NCBI GenBank assembly: GCA_030641245.1 | Contig: DAOWHU010000059.1 | Location: forward strand, 1 to 5,617 | From: a bacterium | GTDB lineage: Bacteria; Patescibacteriota; Minisyncoccia; Moranbacterales; DUUL01 | Reading direction: 5' to 3' | DNA length: 5,617 nt | In this document: piece by piece, positions 1 to 5,584 of the stretch | Layout of the letters: each line of letters begins with the position of its first letter | Position numbering within the stretch: position 1 is the first letter of the stretch | Notes under the pieces: generated by a model | Told to the model about the DNA's origin: nothing | Database searches by the model: none | The model's input: the letters and a program-made list of their open reading frames with translations, nothing else | Program-made: the position numbers and the translations under genes

Positions 1-1812
1 AGTAGTTTGAACGAAATTATAGCAGATAAAACTGGCCTAGGAGAGACTGGCGAGATTTATATAATAAATAAAGAAGGGTATGCGATTACTCCGTTATTAT
101 TTAAAAAAGACACTTTTTTGAAATTTAAGGTTGATTCTGAAATTGCTAGAAATTGCTTGGCTATGCTTGATGGCTTGAAAGAAGGAGAAGTCTTGATGCA
201 CATTAAACATGAACATGTTGGTCATGAGGCTTCGTTCGTATACGCAGATTATAGAGGTACTGATGTTTTAGGTTCGCATTACCTTTCGCATGAAATAAAC
301 TGGTGTGTGTTGGCAAAGATTGACGAAGCAGAGGCCTTGGCTTCATCCGAGGAACTACTGAAGTTTTCTGCGATGAGGGTTTTGATTGTTTTATTGGTGT
401 TTTTTGTTTTAGCGCTTTTGTTGGCCAAAATGATTAGTCGACCGATTGGAGTTTTGCGTCGTGGTACAGAGATAATTGAAGGTGGGGATCTGAATCATAA
501 AGTAGGTACTGAAACTAAGGATGAAATCGGTCAGCTATCTCGTTCTTTTGATAAAATGACGATGGCTATCAAAAAATCGCGAGCAGAAATAGATAATAAA
601 GTTACTAAGCAGACTGATGAAATTGCTCAAAAAGCTCAAAATTTAGCTGATCAGCAGACTGCCACTCTGAATGTTTTGGAAGATGTTGAAGAGGAAAAGA
701 AAAATGTGTCTGAAGAAAAAGATAAAATAGACGCGATTTTACATAGTATTGGGGATGGAGTGTTTGTGGTTGATAAAGATTTAAAAATTAGTATATTTAA
801 TCAAGTAGCGGCTGATATATCTGGTTATTCAATTAAAGAAGCGGTTGGTAAAAAATATGATCAAATTTTGAACTTTATTTTTGAAAAAGACGGTAAAACA
901 AATGATAAATTTATAAAAGAAGCTATGGCTAGCGGAGAAGTGAAAGAGATGGCTAATCATACTTTGTTGATAAGGAAAGATGGGGTTAAGGTGGCTGTGG
1001 CAGACAGTGCAGCTCCCTTGAAAGATAAAAGAGGAGGAGTAACTGGTTGCGTGGTGGTATTCAGGGATGTCAGTCGAGAGCGGGAAATTGATCAAGCTAA
1101 AACAGAATTTGTTTCTTTGGCTTCTCATCAGCTTCGGACTCCGCTTTCTTCAATAAATTGGTATACCGAAATGCTTTTAGATGGAGATGCTGGTAAGCTA
1201 ACCAAAGAACAAAAAGAATATTTGCAGGAAATTTATCGGGGTAATCACAGAATGGTTGAGTTGGTCAATGCTTTGTTGAATGTTTCTAGGTTGGAATTAG
1301 GAACTTTTATGATCGAACCAGAGAAGGTTAATTTGAAGAAAAAAGTGAAAGAGATTGTTAGGGAATTGAAACAAAAGATCGAAGGGAAGAAGCAAAAACT
1401 TACGGAAAAATACAAAGGTAAAATTGATAAATATGATGGTGATCCTAAGCTCTTAATGATAATTTTTCAAAACCTTCTTTCCAACGCTGTCAAGTATACT
1501 CCCGAGGGAGGAAAAATTGAGGTGGGTGTTGTCAACAATGGCAGAATAGTTGAAATAAAAGTGGCTGATAGTGGAATGGGAATTCCCAAGAAGCAACAAA
1601 AAAGAATTTTCGAGAAACTTTTTCGAGCTGATAATGTTCGAGAGACAGATACTCAGGGGACAGGACTGGGCCTATATATAATTAAACAGATCGTAGATCA
1701 TTGTGGTGGTAAAGTTTGGTTTGAATCAAAGGAAAAAAAAGGGACTACTTTTTATGTGCAACTTCCAGCTTCAGGAATGAAAAAGAGGAAGGGAACTAAA
1801 AAACTTGGTTAA
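1..1812 (+). CDS. Membrane sensor histidine kinase (Cache-HAMP-PAS-HisKA-HATPase), 5' partial
   Basis: The frame is open from the first base, so the true start lies upstream; residues are numbered from the codon at base 1. Residues ~1-115 are the end of an extracytoplasmic Cache sensor domain (GLGETGEIYIINKEGY, then a YRGTDVLGSHY-type strand). A membrane helix follows at ~127-142, then a HAMP domain (~143-195, with RP at 147-148 and DEIGQL near 174), a charged coiled coil (~195-245) and a PAS domain (~245-360). The kinase core has the H-box SHQLRTPLSS with phosphoacceptor His376 (bases 1126-1128), N-box NLLSNAVKYTPEGG (from 491), G1 box DSGMGI (523-528), F-box FEKLFRA and G2 box GTGLGL (553-558). 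All catalytic landmarks look intact. It should sense an external small molecule, autophosphorylate and pass phosphate to the two receivers encoded just downstream. The ligand cannot be told. The C-terminus is a short basic tail. Confidence 0.95.
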   Translation, partial: SSLNEIIADKTGLGETGEIYIINKEGYAITPLLFKKDTFLKFKVDSEIARNCLAMLDGLKEGEVLMHIKHEHVGHEASFVYADYRGTDVLGSHYLSHEINWCVLAKIDEAEALASSEELLKFSAMRVLIVLLVFFVLALLLAKMISRPIGVLRRGTEIIEGGDLNHKVGTETKDEIGQLSRSFDKMTMAIKKSRAEIDNKVTKQTDEIAQKAQNLADQQTATLNVLEDVEEEKKNVSEEKDKIDAILHSIGDGVFVVDKDLKISIFNQVAADISGYSIKEAVGKKYDQILNFIFEKDGKTNDKFIKEAMASGEVKEMANHTLLIRKDGVKVAVADSAAPLKDKRGGVTGCVVVFRDVSREREIDQAKTEFVSLASHQLRTPLSSINWYTEMLLDGDAGKLTKEQKEYLQEIYRGNHRMVELVNALLNVSRLELGTFMIEPEKVNLKKKVKEIVRELKQKIEGKKQKLTEKYKGKIDKYDGDPKLLMIIFQNLLSNAVKYTPEGGKIEVGVVNNGRIVEIKVADSGMGIPKKQQKRIFEKLFRADNVRETDTQGTGLGLYIIKQIVDHCGGKVWFESKEKKGTTFYVQLPASGMKKRKGTKKLG

Positions 1813-1846
1813 AAAGAGTTCCTTTGATAAGCAGTAATTTAAAAAA

Positions 1847-2242
1847 ATGCAAAAAACAGAAGATAAAATTGTACTTTTGATTGAAGATGAAGCCCCGTTA
1901 TTAAAAGCTATCAAAACTAAACTTGAAAAACATGAGTTTGAGGTGGTGACGGCGCGCAAGGTGAAACAAGCATTAAATTTACTAGAAGATTTAGAAAGAG
2001 TCGATGTGATTTGGTTAGATCATTATTTGTTGGGGAGAGAAGATGGCCTGGATTTTTTGGTAGCCTTAAAAGAAAATAAAGTTTGGAAAAATATTCCAGT
2101 TTTTGTGGTTTCTAATACCGCCAGTCCTAGTAGAATCAGAGCTTATTTGCAATTAGGAATAGAAAAGTATTATACTAAGTCAGACTATCGCTTAGAGGAT
2201 ATTATTTGTGATATTAAAAAAACTTTAAAATTAAAAGAATAA
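1847..2242 (+). CDS. Single-domain response regulator (CheY-like receiver), first of a tandem pair
   Basis: This 131-residue protein is a lone receiver domain without DNA-binding or enzymatic output. Visible landmarks are the acidic pocket E13-D14-E15, the probable phosphoacceptor Asp58 (in VIWLDHYLLG), Ser89 in the switch Thr/Ser position (VFVVSNT) and Lys111 (YYTKSD). The loop after Asp58 is unusual: it lacks the common M-P step and is slightly longer before the DG pair (E65-D66-G67). The gene starts 34 nt after the kinase stop in the same direction, so it is most likely co-transcribed and phosphorylated by that kinase. No convincing Shine-Dalgarno sequence precedes the ATG, only an A-run; the ATG is chosen because the receiver fold begins six residues later. 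It probably passes its signal by protein contact or as a relay intermediate; the partner is unknown. Confidence 0.92.
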   Translation: MQKTEDKIVLLIEDEAPLLKAIKTKLEKHEFEVVTARKVKQALNLLEDLERVDVIWLDHYLLGREDGLDFLVALKENKVWKNIPVFVVSNTASPSRIRAYLQLGIEKYYTKSDYRLEDIICDIKKTLKLKE

Positions 2243-2243
2243 A

Positions 2244-2609
2244 ATGAAAAAAATATTGATTATTGAGGATGAAAATGCTTTAAGGAAAGCTTTGGCAACA
2301 AAATTAGGCCAAGAGTCTTATGAGATTTTAGAAGCTAAAAATGGTCTAGAGGGTTTTGAGTTGATTAAAAAAGAAAAACCCGACCTGACACTTTTAGACA
2401 TCATAATGCCTAAGCTAGACGGGATTACCTTATTGCAAAAAGTTAAAATGGAGATGCCTCATTTTATGACCCCGGTTATTATTTTGACTAATTTAAGTGA
2501 TAGAGCTGAGCTAGAGAAGGCTTTAAACGAGGGGGTTCGAGATTATCTCATTAAGTCAGACTGGAAGATAGAGGATGTGGTTCAAAAAGTTAAGGAAAAA
2601 TTGGAATAG
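2244..2609 (+). CDS. Single-domain response regulator (CheY-like receiver), second of a tandem pair
   Basis: This 121-residue protein is again only a receiver. Key residues are E8-D9-E10 (acidic pocket), Asp52 (phosphoacceptor, in LLDIIMPKLDG), Thr82 (ILTN) and Lys104 (YLIKSD). This is a textbook receiver sequence, closer to consensus than its upstream neighbour. Its ATG lies one base after the stop of the first regulator (TAAAATG), which suggests translational coupling; there is no clear separate ribosome binding site. Both regulators share a similar end (K-S-D, then x-x-x-E-D-[IV] and a lysine-rich last helix), so they look like diverged paralogues, although the fold itself explains part of the likeness. 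It is the last gene before a strong terminator. Its output target is not encoded in the window. Confidence 0.94.
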   Translation: MKKILIIEDENALRKALATKLGQESYEILEAKNGLEGFELIKKEKPDLTLLDIIMPKLDGITLLQKVKMEMPHFMTPVIILTNLSDRAELEKALNEGVRDYLIKSDWKIEDVVQKVKEKLE

Positions 2610-2624
2610 TAGTAAATTGCTTAT

Positions 2625-2659
2625 AATAAAAAACACTTTCGCAAAAAGTGTTTTTTATT
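2625..2659 (+). terminator. Intrinsic terminator of the kinase-regulator operon
   Basis: A perfect inverted repeat has arms at 2625-2639 and 2645-2659 (core AAAAAACACTTT / AAAGTGTTTTTT) with a 5-nt loop CGCAA. The U-rich 3' arm is followed by further T residues. It begins 15 nt after the stop of the second regulator. Because the left arm is A-rich, it could also work in the opposite direction, but no - strand gene runs into it from close by. Confidence 0.9.
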
Positions 2660-2686
2660 TTGACTAATCGATAATAATATTGTTAA

Positions 2687-3031
2687 AGAATTACTAGCAA
2701 GATCTATGGCAAAAAAATGAAAGAGCTTAAAGAAGAGCAGTATGTCATTACTCAGAAAATAGAAGAGTATACTCAAGCAGACGAAAACTATCATATTATT
2801 GCAAATACGGTCTTTTCATTGGCAAATCGTGCTCAGGAAATTTTTGAAAGTTTGGAACCAAGCGAAAAACGACAGCTCTTGAATCTGCTACTTCAGAACT
2901 GCCGTCTTTCTGGCAAAAAGCTAGTGTTTGACGTGCGTTCTCCTTTTAATACAATACTTGGAATGGCGCATCAACCTTTAGGGCTTCCCCTACCGAACGA
3001 TGTTCGAACCGCTGTGGGGGTTTTGGGATAA
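2687..3031 (+). pseudogene. C-terminal remnant of a large serine recombinase
   Basis: The translation from the ATG at 2717 (104 residues) matches, from memory of the family, only the extreme C-terminal end of large serine site-specific recombinases: a helical stretch (EEQYVITQKIEEYTQADENY), the segment ANRAQEIFES, then SEKRQLLNLLLQNCRLSGKKL and FDVRSPFN before a short proline-rich tail. The N-terminal resolvase domain with its catalytic serine, the recombinase domain and the zinc ribbon are all missing; intact members are usually around 500 residues. The frame is closed by TAA at 2684-2686, and no Shine-Dalgarno precedes the ATG, which sits in a run of seven A residues. This is most simply a decayed or deleted recombinase, evidence of past mobile-element or phage activity. 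Expression as a small protein is possible but not supported. It follows directly on the operon terminator. Confidence 0.75.
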
Positions 3032-3069
3032 AAAATAACCGCCCTGACATCGAATGTGATGTGGGGCGG
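3027..3069 (-). terminator. Intrinsic terminator for the - strand orphan gene
   Basis: GC-rich arms at 3039-3051 and 3058-3069 (CCGCCC..ACATC / GATGT..GGGCGG on the + strand, one bulged base) form a stem of about 11-12 bp with a 6-nt loop. Read on the - strand, the stem is followed by TTATTTTTTAT (3038-3028), a proper U-tract. On the + strand there is no T-run directly after the stem. The direction therefore fits the - strand gene, whose stop lies about 95 nt upstream of the hairpin. The tract overlaps the last codons of the recombinase remnant. Confidence 0.75.
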
Positions 3070-3162
3070 GTCAGCGATTTAGCTGTGAGATTTTTTAATA
3101 ATACCCGGGGTCCTTTACTCCCTCTAGATATTTTTTAATTAATTCACTGGTGATTTTTTTGA

Positions 3163-3627
3163 CTAAATTTCAATTGGTGTGATTGTTAGGCAGACAAGTC
3201 TGCCGAGTTTTTCTTCTTCTGGAATGTCAGGGAGTTTTTCGGGAGATATTCTTTTGAATTGATGCTCCTGGTTTCTTTCATACTCTTCAATTTCAAAAGA
3301 GAATTGGTAGCCGTCTTTTTCAAAATTTACCTTTTCATAAAGATCCCCCTTAAACCTTGTGTTGCTACTGAATTCGTAGGAAGCTCTTTCAAAAAGACCA
3401 CCCTTGATTCTTTCTGTGAAGTCAGGCCAGGAATTTCTGACAACAGAGAGATCAACCTTGACGTATCCCAGTCTAGTTCGATTGACGATATCAGTGGGGA
3501 ATAAAACAGAATCTTCATCCCCATAACTTTCCAGAATGGATTGGGAAAACATATCTATTCCCAGTGTCATTCCAACCACGAGGATAAAAAAATAAGCATT
3601 GTCTTCTATGATCTTTTCTTTTTTCAT
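3163..3627 (-). CDS. Unrecognised 154-residue protein
   Basis: I do not recognise this family. It is probably a real gene because it has a full set of signals: AGGAGG (3638-3633) five bases before the ATG, a sigma70-like promoter upstream and a terminator downstream on the same strand. The N-terminus is MKKEK, then an acidic patch, then a short hydrophobic stretch (AYFFILVVGMTLGI, residues ~11-24). That stretch is too short and impure to call a membrane helix firmly, but it could be a weak anchor. The rest is soluble-looking and rich in charged and aromatic residues (YQFSFEIEEYERNQEHQFKR near 107-126), with alternating hydrophobic/polar segments that suggest beta strands; it ends in a hydrophobic strand (LVCLTITPIEI). 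It has no cysteine pairs, nucleotide-binding motif or repeats. It is convergent with the recombinase remnant and divergent from the PurM-like gene, so it is monocistronic. Confidence 0.7.
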   Translation of the reverse strand: MKKEKIIEDNAYFFILVVGMTLGIDMFSQSILESYGDEDSVLFPTDIVNRTRLGYVKVDLSVVRNSWPDFTERIKGGLFERASYEFSSNTRFKGDLYEKVNFEKDGYQFSFEIEEYERNQEHQFKRISPEKLPDIPEEEKLGRLVCLTITPIEI

Positions 3628-3648
3628 GGAGCCCTCCTGAAGTTAAGG

Positions 3649-3672
3649 TTCTTCAACTTAATTGTTGAAGAA
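3649..3672 (-). promoter_or_regulatory. Inverted repeat at the expected transcription start of the - strand gene (operator candidate)
   Basis: Perfect 9-bp arms TTCTTCAAC (3649-3657) and GTTGAAGAA (3664-3672) are separated by 6 bases. The repeat begins a few bases downstream of the -10 box on the - strand and ends 11 bases before the AGGAGG, so it covers the likely +1 and the 5' leader. The symmetry and place fit a repressor operator; in RNA it could instead form a leader hairpin. There is no T-run after it, so it is not a terminator. Confidence 0.5.
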
Positions 3673-3674
3673 AA

Positions 3675-3703
3675 ATACTATATCAAAATTACAAAAAAGT
3701 CAA
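3675..3703 (-). promoter_or_regulatory. Sigma70-like promoter of the - strand gene
   Basis: On the - strand the -35 box reads TTGACT (3703-3698, five of six consensus bases) and the -10 box TAGTAT (3680-3675, four of six), with a 17-bp spacer. An overlapping alternative -10, TATAGT (3682-3677, five of six), would have a 15-bp spacer. The inverted repeat and ribosome binding site of the unrecognised gene follow directly. Confidence 0.6.
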
Positions 3704-3976
3704 CCTAGACTACCAAAAAATGCCTTAAATAAGGTATTTAAAAGCGTTTGCTCGCTTACCAGGACGGCTTTCGAACATTTAAATGGTTAGGAAAGTCGGC
3801 TGATCCTATAATTATAGTTAAACAAACAAGCCAACTTTTAGCGCTAGTTTAATTTTAATGCACAGCAGAAGATTTGGTTGATAAATTTTTTTAATAAGGA
3901 GTACTGAATTTTTTTTGAACAAAAGACTGCTTAAACTTGCTTTTTATGTTTAAACTTGAGATACTTATTTAAATTG
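3704..3976. other. Gene-free stretch with short inverted repeats
   Basis: I see no gene here. It holds CCTTA/TAAGG (3723-3734), AAGCG/CGCTT (3742-3757) and a bulged stem with arms at 3761-3771 and 3792-3807 that encloses the palindrome CATTTAAATG (3776-3785). It also has the palindrome CTATAATTATAG (3806-3817), which contains TATAAT but has only a poor -35 (TGGTTA, 3784-3789), and a direct repeat TTAAACTTG (3931-3939, 3950-3958). An AAGGAG at 3896-3901 is not followed by a well-spaced start codon. Possible contents are a small RNA or a long leader of the next gene; neither is shown. Confidence 0.35.
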
Positions 3977-3998
3977 AGGGAACTATAATTAGTTCCCT
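3977..3998 (+). promoter_or_regulatory. Interrupted palindrome around a perfect -10 box upstream of the PurM-like gene
   Basis: Perfect 8-bp arms AGGGAACT (3977-3984) and AGTTCCCT (3991-3998) flank ATAATT, so that TATAAT (3984-3989) sits in the centre, 74 nt before the gene's ATG. As a promoter it has a consensus -10 but no good -35 at 16-18 bp (ATACTT at 17 bp). The symmetry suggests an operator over the -10. Alternatively, as RNA it is a hairpin followed by GTTCTTTT, that is, a weak terminator or attenuator of a transcript begun further upstream. Confidence 0.45.
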
Positions 3999-4062
3999 GT
4001 TCTTTTACAAAAAAGATTTGCTAGGAGTTCAAATATAACTTTTTATCGAAAGGGAGAGAAAA

Positions 4063-5217
4063 ATGCAACCAACAATTGATAATTACAAACAGGATGGGGT
4101 GGACATTGATCTTGGTGATGAAATGAGCAAAATCGCTGGAGAGATGTGTAGATCAACTTACAATAACTCTTCTTTTGTGGAAGTTGTGGATCTTTCGCAG
4201 GGAAACTTTCGTGGACCGCGTGGATTTGTTTGGAAAAATCTTCCCGAGGGATTCATCAATACAGGGTCTGCTGATGGTTTGGGAACGCGGCCAATAATTT
4301 TTGCTGCGTCAGGAAGTCTTGCCGGATCACCTAGCAGTTTACTCGCAATGGCCGGAATGGATATTACTCGCTATGGAGGATTACCTTTGGTTTTGTATAA
4401 CATTCTTGATGTCAAAACTCTCGGTGAAAATGTAAATTCAGAAACCTTCCAGCTATTCACTGAAGCGTTTCGCTCATTAGGTCGACTTGCAAAAGAGCAA
4501 GGTTATGTGGTGATGGATGGCGAGACAGCAGAACTTCGTGATTGCGTTACATCGGAAAATCCAAATTCCAAAGTGCAATTCAACTGGGGTGGTGTTGTTA
4601 TCGGTGTTTATCATGAAGATAAGATGGTCCTTGGAAACACGGTGCGAGCTGGCCAAAAGGTGCTTGCCTTTCAGGAGGTTGTTGGTGATAATGGTGTAAG
4701 CTCGTTGAGGGCTGCGGTTAGAAAGCATTTTTCATCGCAATGGTTCGACAATTCCAATGCACAAGATGCCATTGCGGCGCTTGCAACGCCATCTGCGCAA
4801 TATGATCGCATGTTTAATAAGGCACATGGGTGGTTAAACCCAGATTTTGAACCACTTGTAGATATTCATCTCATCGCGCATCTTTCAGGCGAGGCCTTTC
4901 AGGGAAAGTTCGCAAGTGATCTTCTTAAACCTCAAGGTTTATCAGCTGTGTTGCCAGATCTTTTTGCTCCGCCAGAGATATTGCAACAATGCAAGGAATG
5001 GCGTGGAACTTCTGACAGCGAAGCCTATAGAAATTGGGGTTGCGGGCAAAGAGCATTGGCGGTGGTTGATAATGACGATGTTAATCCGATGTTACAAATA
5101 GCGAAAGAATATGGTATTGAAGGGAAGGTCGCTGGTGAAATTACGGAGCGAAAAAAAGATGGTCATATTGTATCGCTTAAATCAAAATTTCCAGGTGGTG
5201 ACTGGGTTTATTATTAA
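4063..5217 (+). CDS. PurM-family protein (phosphoribosylformylglycinamidine cyclo-ligase-like), divergent
   Basis: PurM (AIR synthetase) uses ATP to close the imidazole ring of FGAM in purine synthesis. This 384-residue protein follows the E. coli PurM order: YKQDGVDIDLG (8-18; PurM YKDAGVDIDAG), SADGLGTR (69-76; TDGVGTK), GMDITRYGGLPL (98-109; the ND...QGAEPL segment), DGETAEL (152-158; GGETAEM), VDIHLIAHLSGEAF (266-279; VDVHAIAHLTGGGF) and EAYRNWGCGQRA (320-331; EMYRTFNCGVGM). It is therefore a real PurM homologue, but about 40 residues longer than the usual ~345. TGGG has become SGEA, the SSGPHSNG segment is replaced by VVGDNGVSS (206-214) and GVGM by GQRA, so the substrate or reaction may differ. 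The start is supported by AGGGAG (4051-4056), six bases before the ATG. The gene is alone, without other purine genes nearby, and looks less AT-rich than the kinase operon. A cytoplasmic dimer is expected from the family. Confidence 0.85.
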   Translation: MQPTIDNYKQDGVDIDLGDEMSKIAGEMCRSTYNNSSFVEVVDLSQGNFRGPRGFVWKNLPEGFINTGSADGLGTRPIIFAASGSLAGSPSSLLAMAGMDITRYGGLPLVLYNILDVKTLGENVNSETFQLFTEAFRSLGRLAKEQGYVVMDGETAELRDCVTSENPNSKVQFNWGGVVIGVYHEDKMVLGNTVRAGQKVLAFQEVVGDNGVSSLRAAVRKHFSSQWFDNSNAQDAIAALATPSAQYDRMFNKAHGWLNPDFEPLVDIHLIAHLSGEAFQGKFASDLLKPQGLSAVLPDLFAPPEILQQCKEWRGTSDSEAYRNWGCGQRALAVVDNDDVNPMLQIAKEYGIEGKVAGEITERKKDGHIVSLKSKFPGGDWVYY

Positions 5218-5280
5218 CAAACTATCAAGCTACGAATAGTGCCGTTAAAATAAATAGCAGATTATTTAAATAAATAAATG

Positions 5281-5325
5281 AAAAGCCGTCAGTGGGTTCA
5301 ATGAATACCACGGGCTTTTTTATTT
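5281..5325 (+). terminator. Intrinsic terminator of the PurM-like gene
   Basis: The outer stem AAAAGCC (5281-5287) pairs with GGCTTTT (5313-5319); an inner stem GTGG (5292-5295) pairs with CCAC (5308-5311), with small internal bulges. The stem runs into TTTTTATTTT. It starts 63 nt after the stop codon, on the same strand as the gene. Confidence 0.75.
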
Positions 5326-5383
5326 TAATTTATTTTATTAAATAGGGAATGTTTGGAAGCTTGCCTTTAAAGCTACAGAAAGG

Positions 5384-5412
5384 TTGCTTTTTTGTTATAG
5401 TTTTGATATGAT
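5384..5412 (+). promoter_or_regulatory. Candidate sigma70-like promoter for the last gene
   Basis: TTGCTT (5384-5389) and TATGAT (5407-5412, five of six consensus bases) are separated by 17 bp. A second -10-like box, TATACT (5412-5417), overlaps but has no good -35. The predicted start near 5419 would put the hairpin at 5433-5459 in the first ~40 nt of the transcript. Confidence 0.45.
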
Positions 5413-5432
5413 ATACTATCAGGAAGAGGAGG

Positions 5433-5459
5433 GAGCCAGATTTAGAATTGGCTCTTTTT
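5433..5459 (+). terminator. Promoter-proximal terminator-like hairpin (attenuator candidate)
   Basis: GAGCCA (5433-5438) pairs perfectly with TGGCTC (5449-5454) across a 10-nt loop, and TTTTT follows at 5455-5459. The stem is short but the layout is that of an intrinsic terminator. It lies after the candidate promoter and about 125 nt before the start codon of the last gene, and not at the end of any gene, since the PurM-like gene already has its own terminator. Confidence 0.5.
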
Positions 5460-5570
5460 GTTCATTGAAAAACTATATATAGAACAACTATTGTTTAATT
5501 AATTTATCGAAGAAATTCAAAACAGTAAAAACATAGTCATAGGAGTAACTTATTTTCAACTTAATCCCAT

Positions 5571-5578
5571 AAGGAGGT
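5571..5578 (+). promoter_or_regulatory. Perfect Shine-Dalgarno sequence of the last gene
   Basis: AAGGAGGT lies six bases before the ATG at 5585. It is a full match to the anti-Shine-Dalgarno of 16S rRNA and decides this start in spite of the very short visible coding part. Confidence 0.85.
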
Positions 5579-5584
5579 AGTAAA

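Larger units (their letters stand above)
5326..5584 (+). other. Gene-free leader region of the last gene
   Basis: No coding region is seen between the PurM terminator and the next start. The stretch carries a candidate promoter, a promoter-proximal hairpin with a U-tract, an AT-rich spacer including the palindrome CTATATATAG (5473-5482), and the ribosome binding site. If the promoter is used, the transcript has an untranslated leader of roughly 165 nt, long enough for an attenuator or ligand-responsive RNA; I do not recognise a known riboswitch class in it. Confidence 0.45.

Noticed and set aside
829..1128. Open frame on the - strand inside the kinase gene
   Set aside because: It lies wholly opposite a well-supported PAS/HisKA coding region, has no ribosome binding site, and its product is low-complexity (Phe/Ser/His-rich), typical of an antisense shadow. 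The same holds for 1771-1959 (-).
3072..3100. CAGC/GCTG hairpin followed by a T-run as a + strand terminator for the recombinase remnant
   Set aside because: The stem is only 4 bp and the T-run starts 5 nt after it; the stronger hairpin nearby points to the - strand.
2658..3166. 10-bp direct repeat TTTTGACTAA at 2658-2667 and 3157-3166 flanking the recombinase remnant, considered as target-site duplication
   Set aside because: It is short and AT-rich, the second copy overlaps the stop codon of the - strand gene, and no terminal inverted repeats lie inside the copies; chance is a sufficient explanation.
3259..3524. Open frames opposite or out of phase with the - strand orphan gene (3259-3504 +, 3327-3524 -)
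   Set aside because: They share the space of the 3163-3627 frame, which alone has a promoter, AGGAGG and terminator; the others have no signals.
3742..3807. Possible tRNA (TTCGAAC at 3770-3776 resembles a T-loop)
   Set aside because: No acceptor stem, anticodon arm or D-arm of proper spacing can be drawn around it.
3858..3953. Possible leader peptides before the PurM-like gene (ATG at 3858, 7 codons; TTG at 3915, 12 codons ending at 3953)
   Set aside because: The first has no ribosome binding site. The second uses TTG with a 13-nt gap from AAGGAG, too long, and neither has a run of regulatory codons.
4477..5101. Other open frames within the PurM-like gene (4477-4728 -, 4517-4699 +, 4916-5101 +)
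   Set aside because: PurM homology runs through the whole 4063-5217 frame, so these are shadows without ribosome binding sites or family signals.
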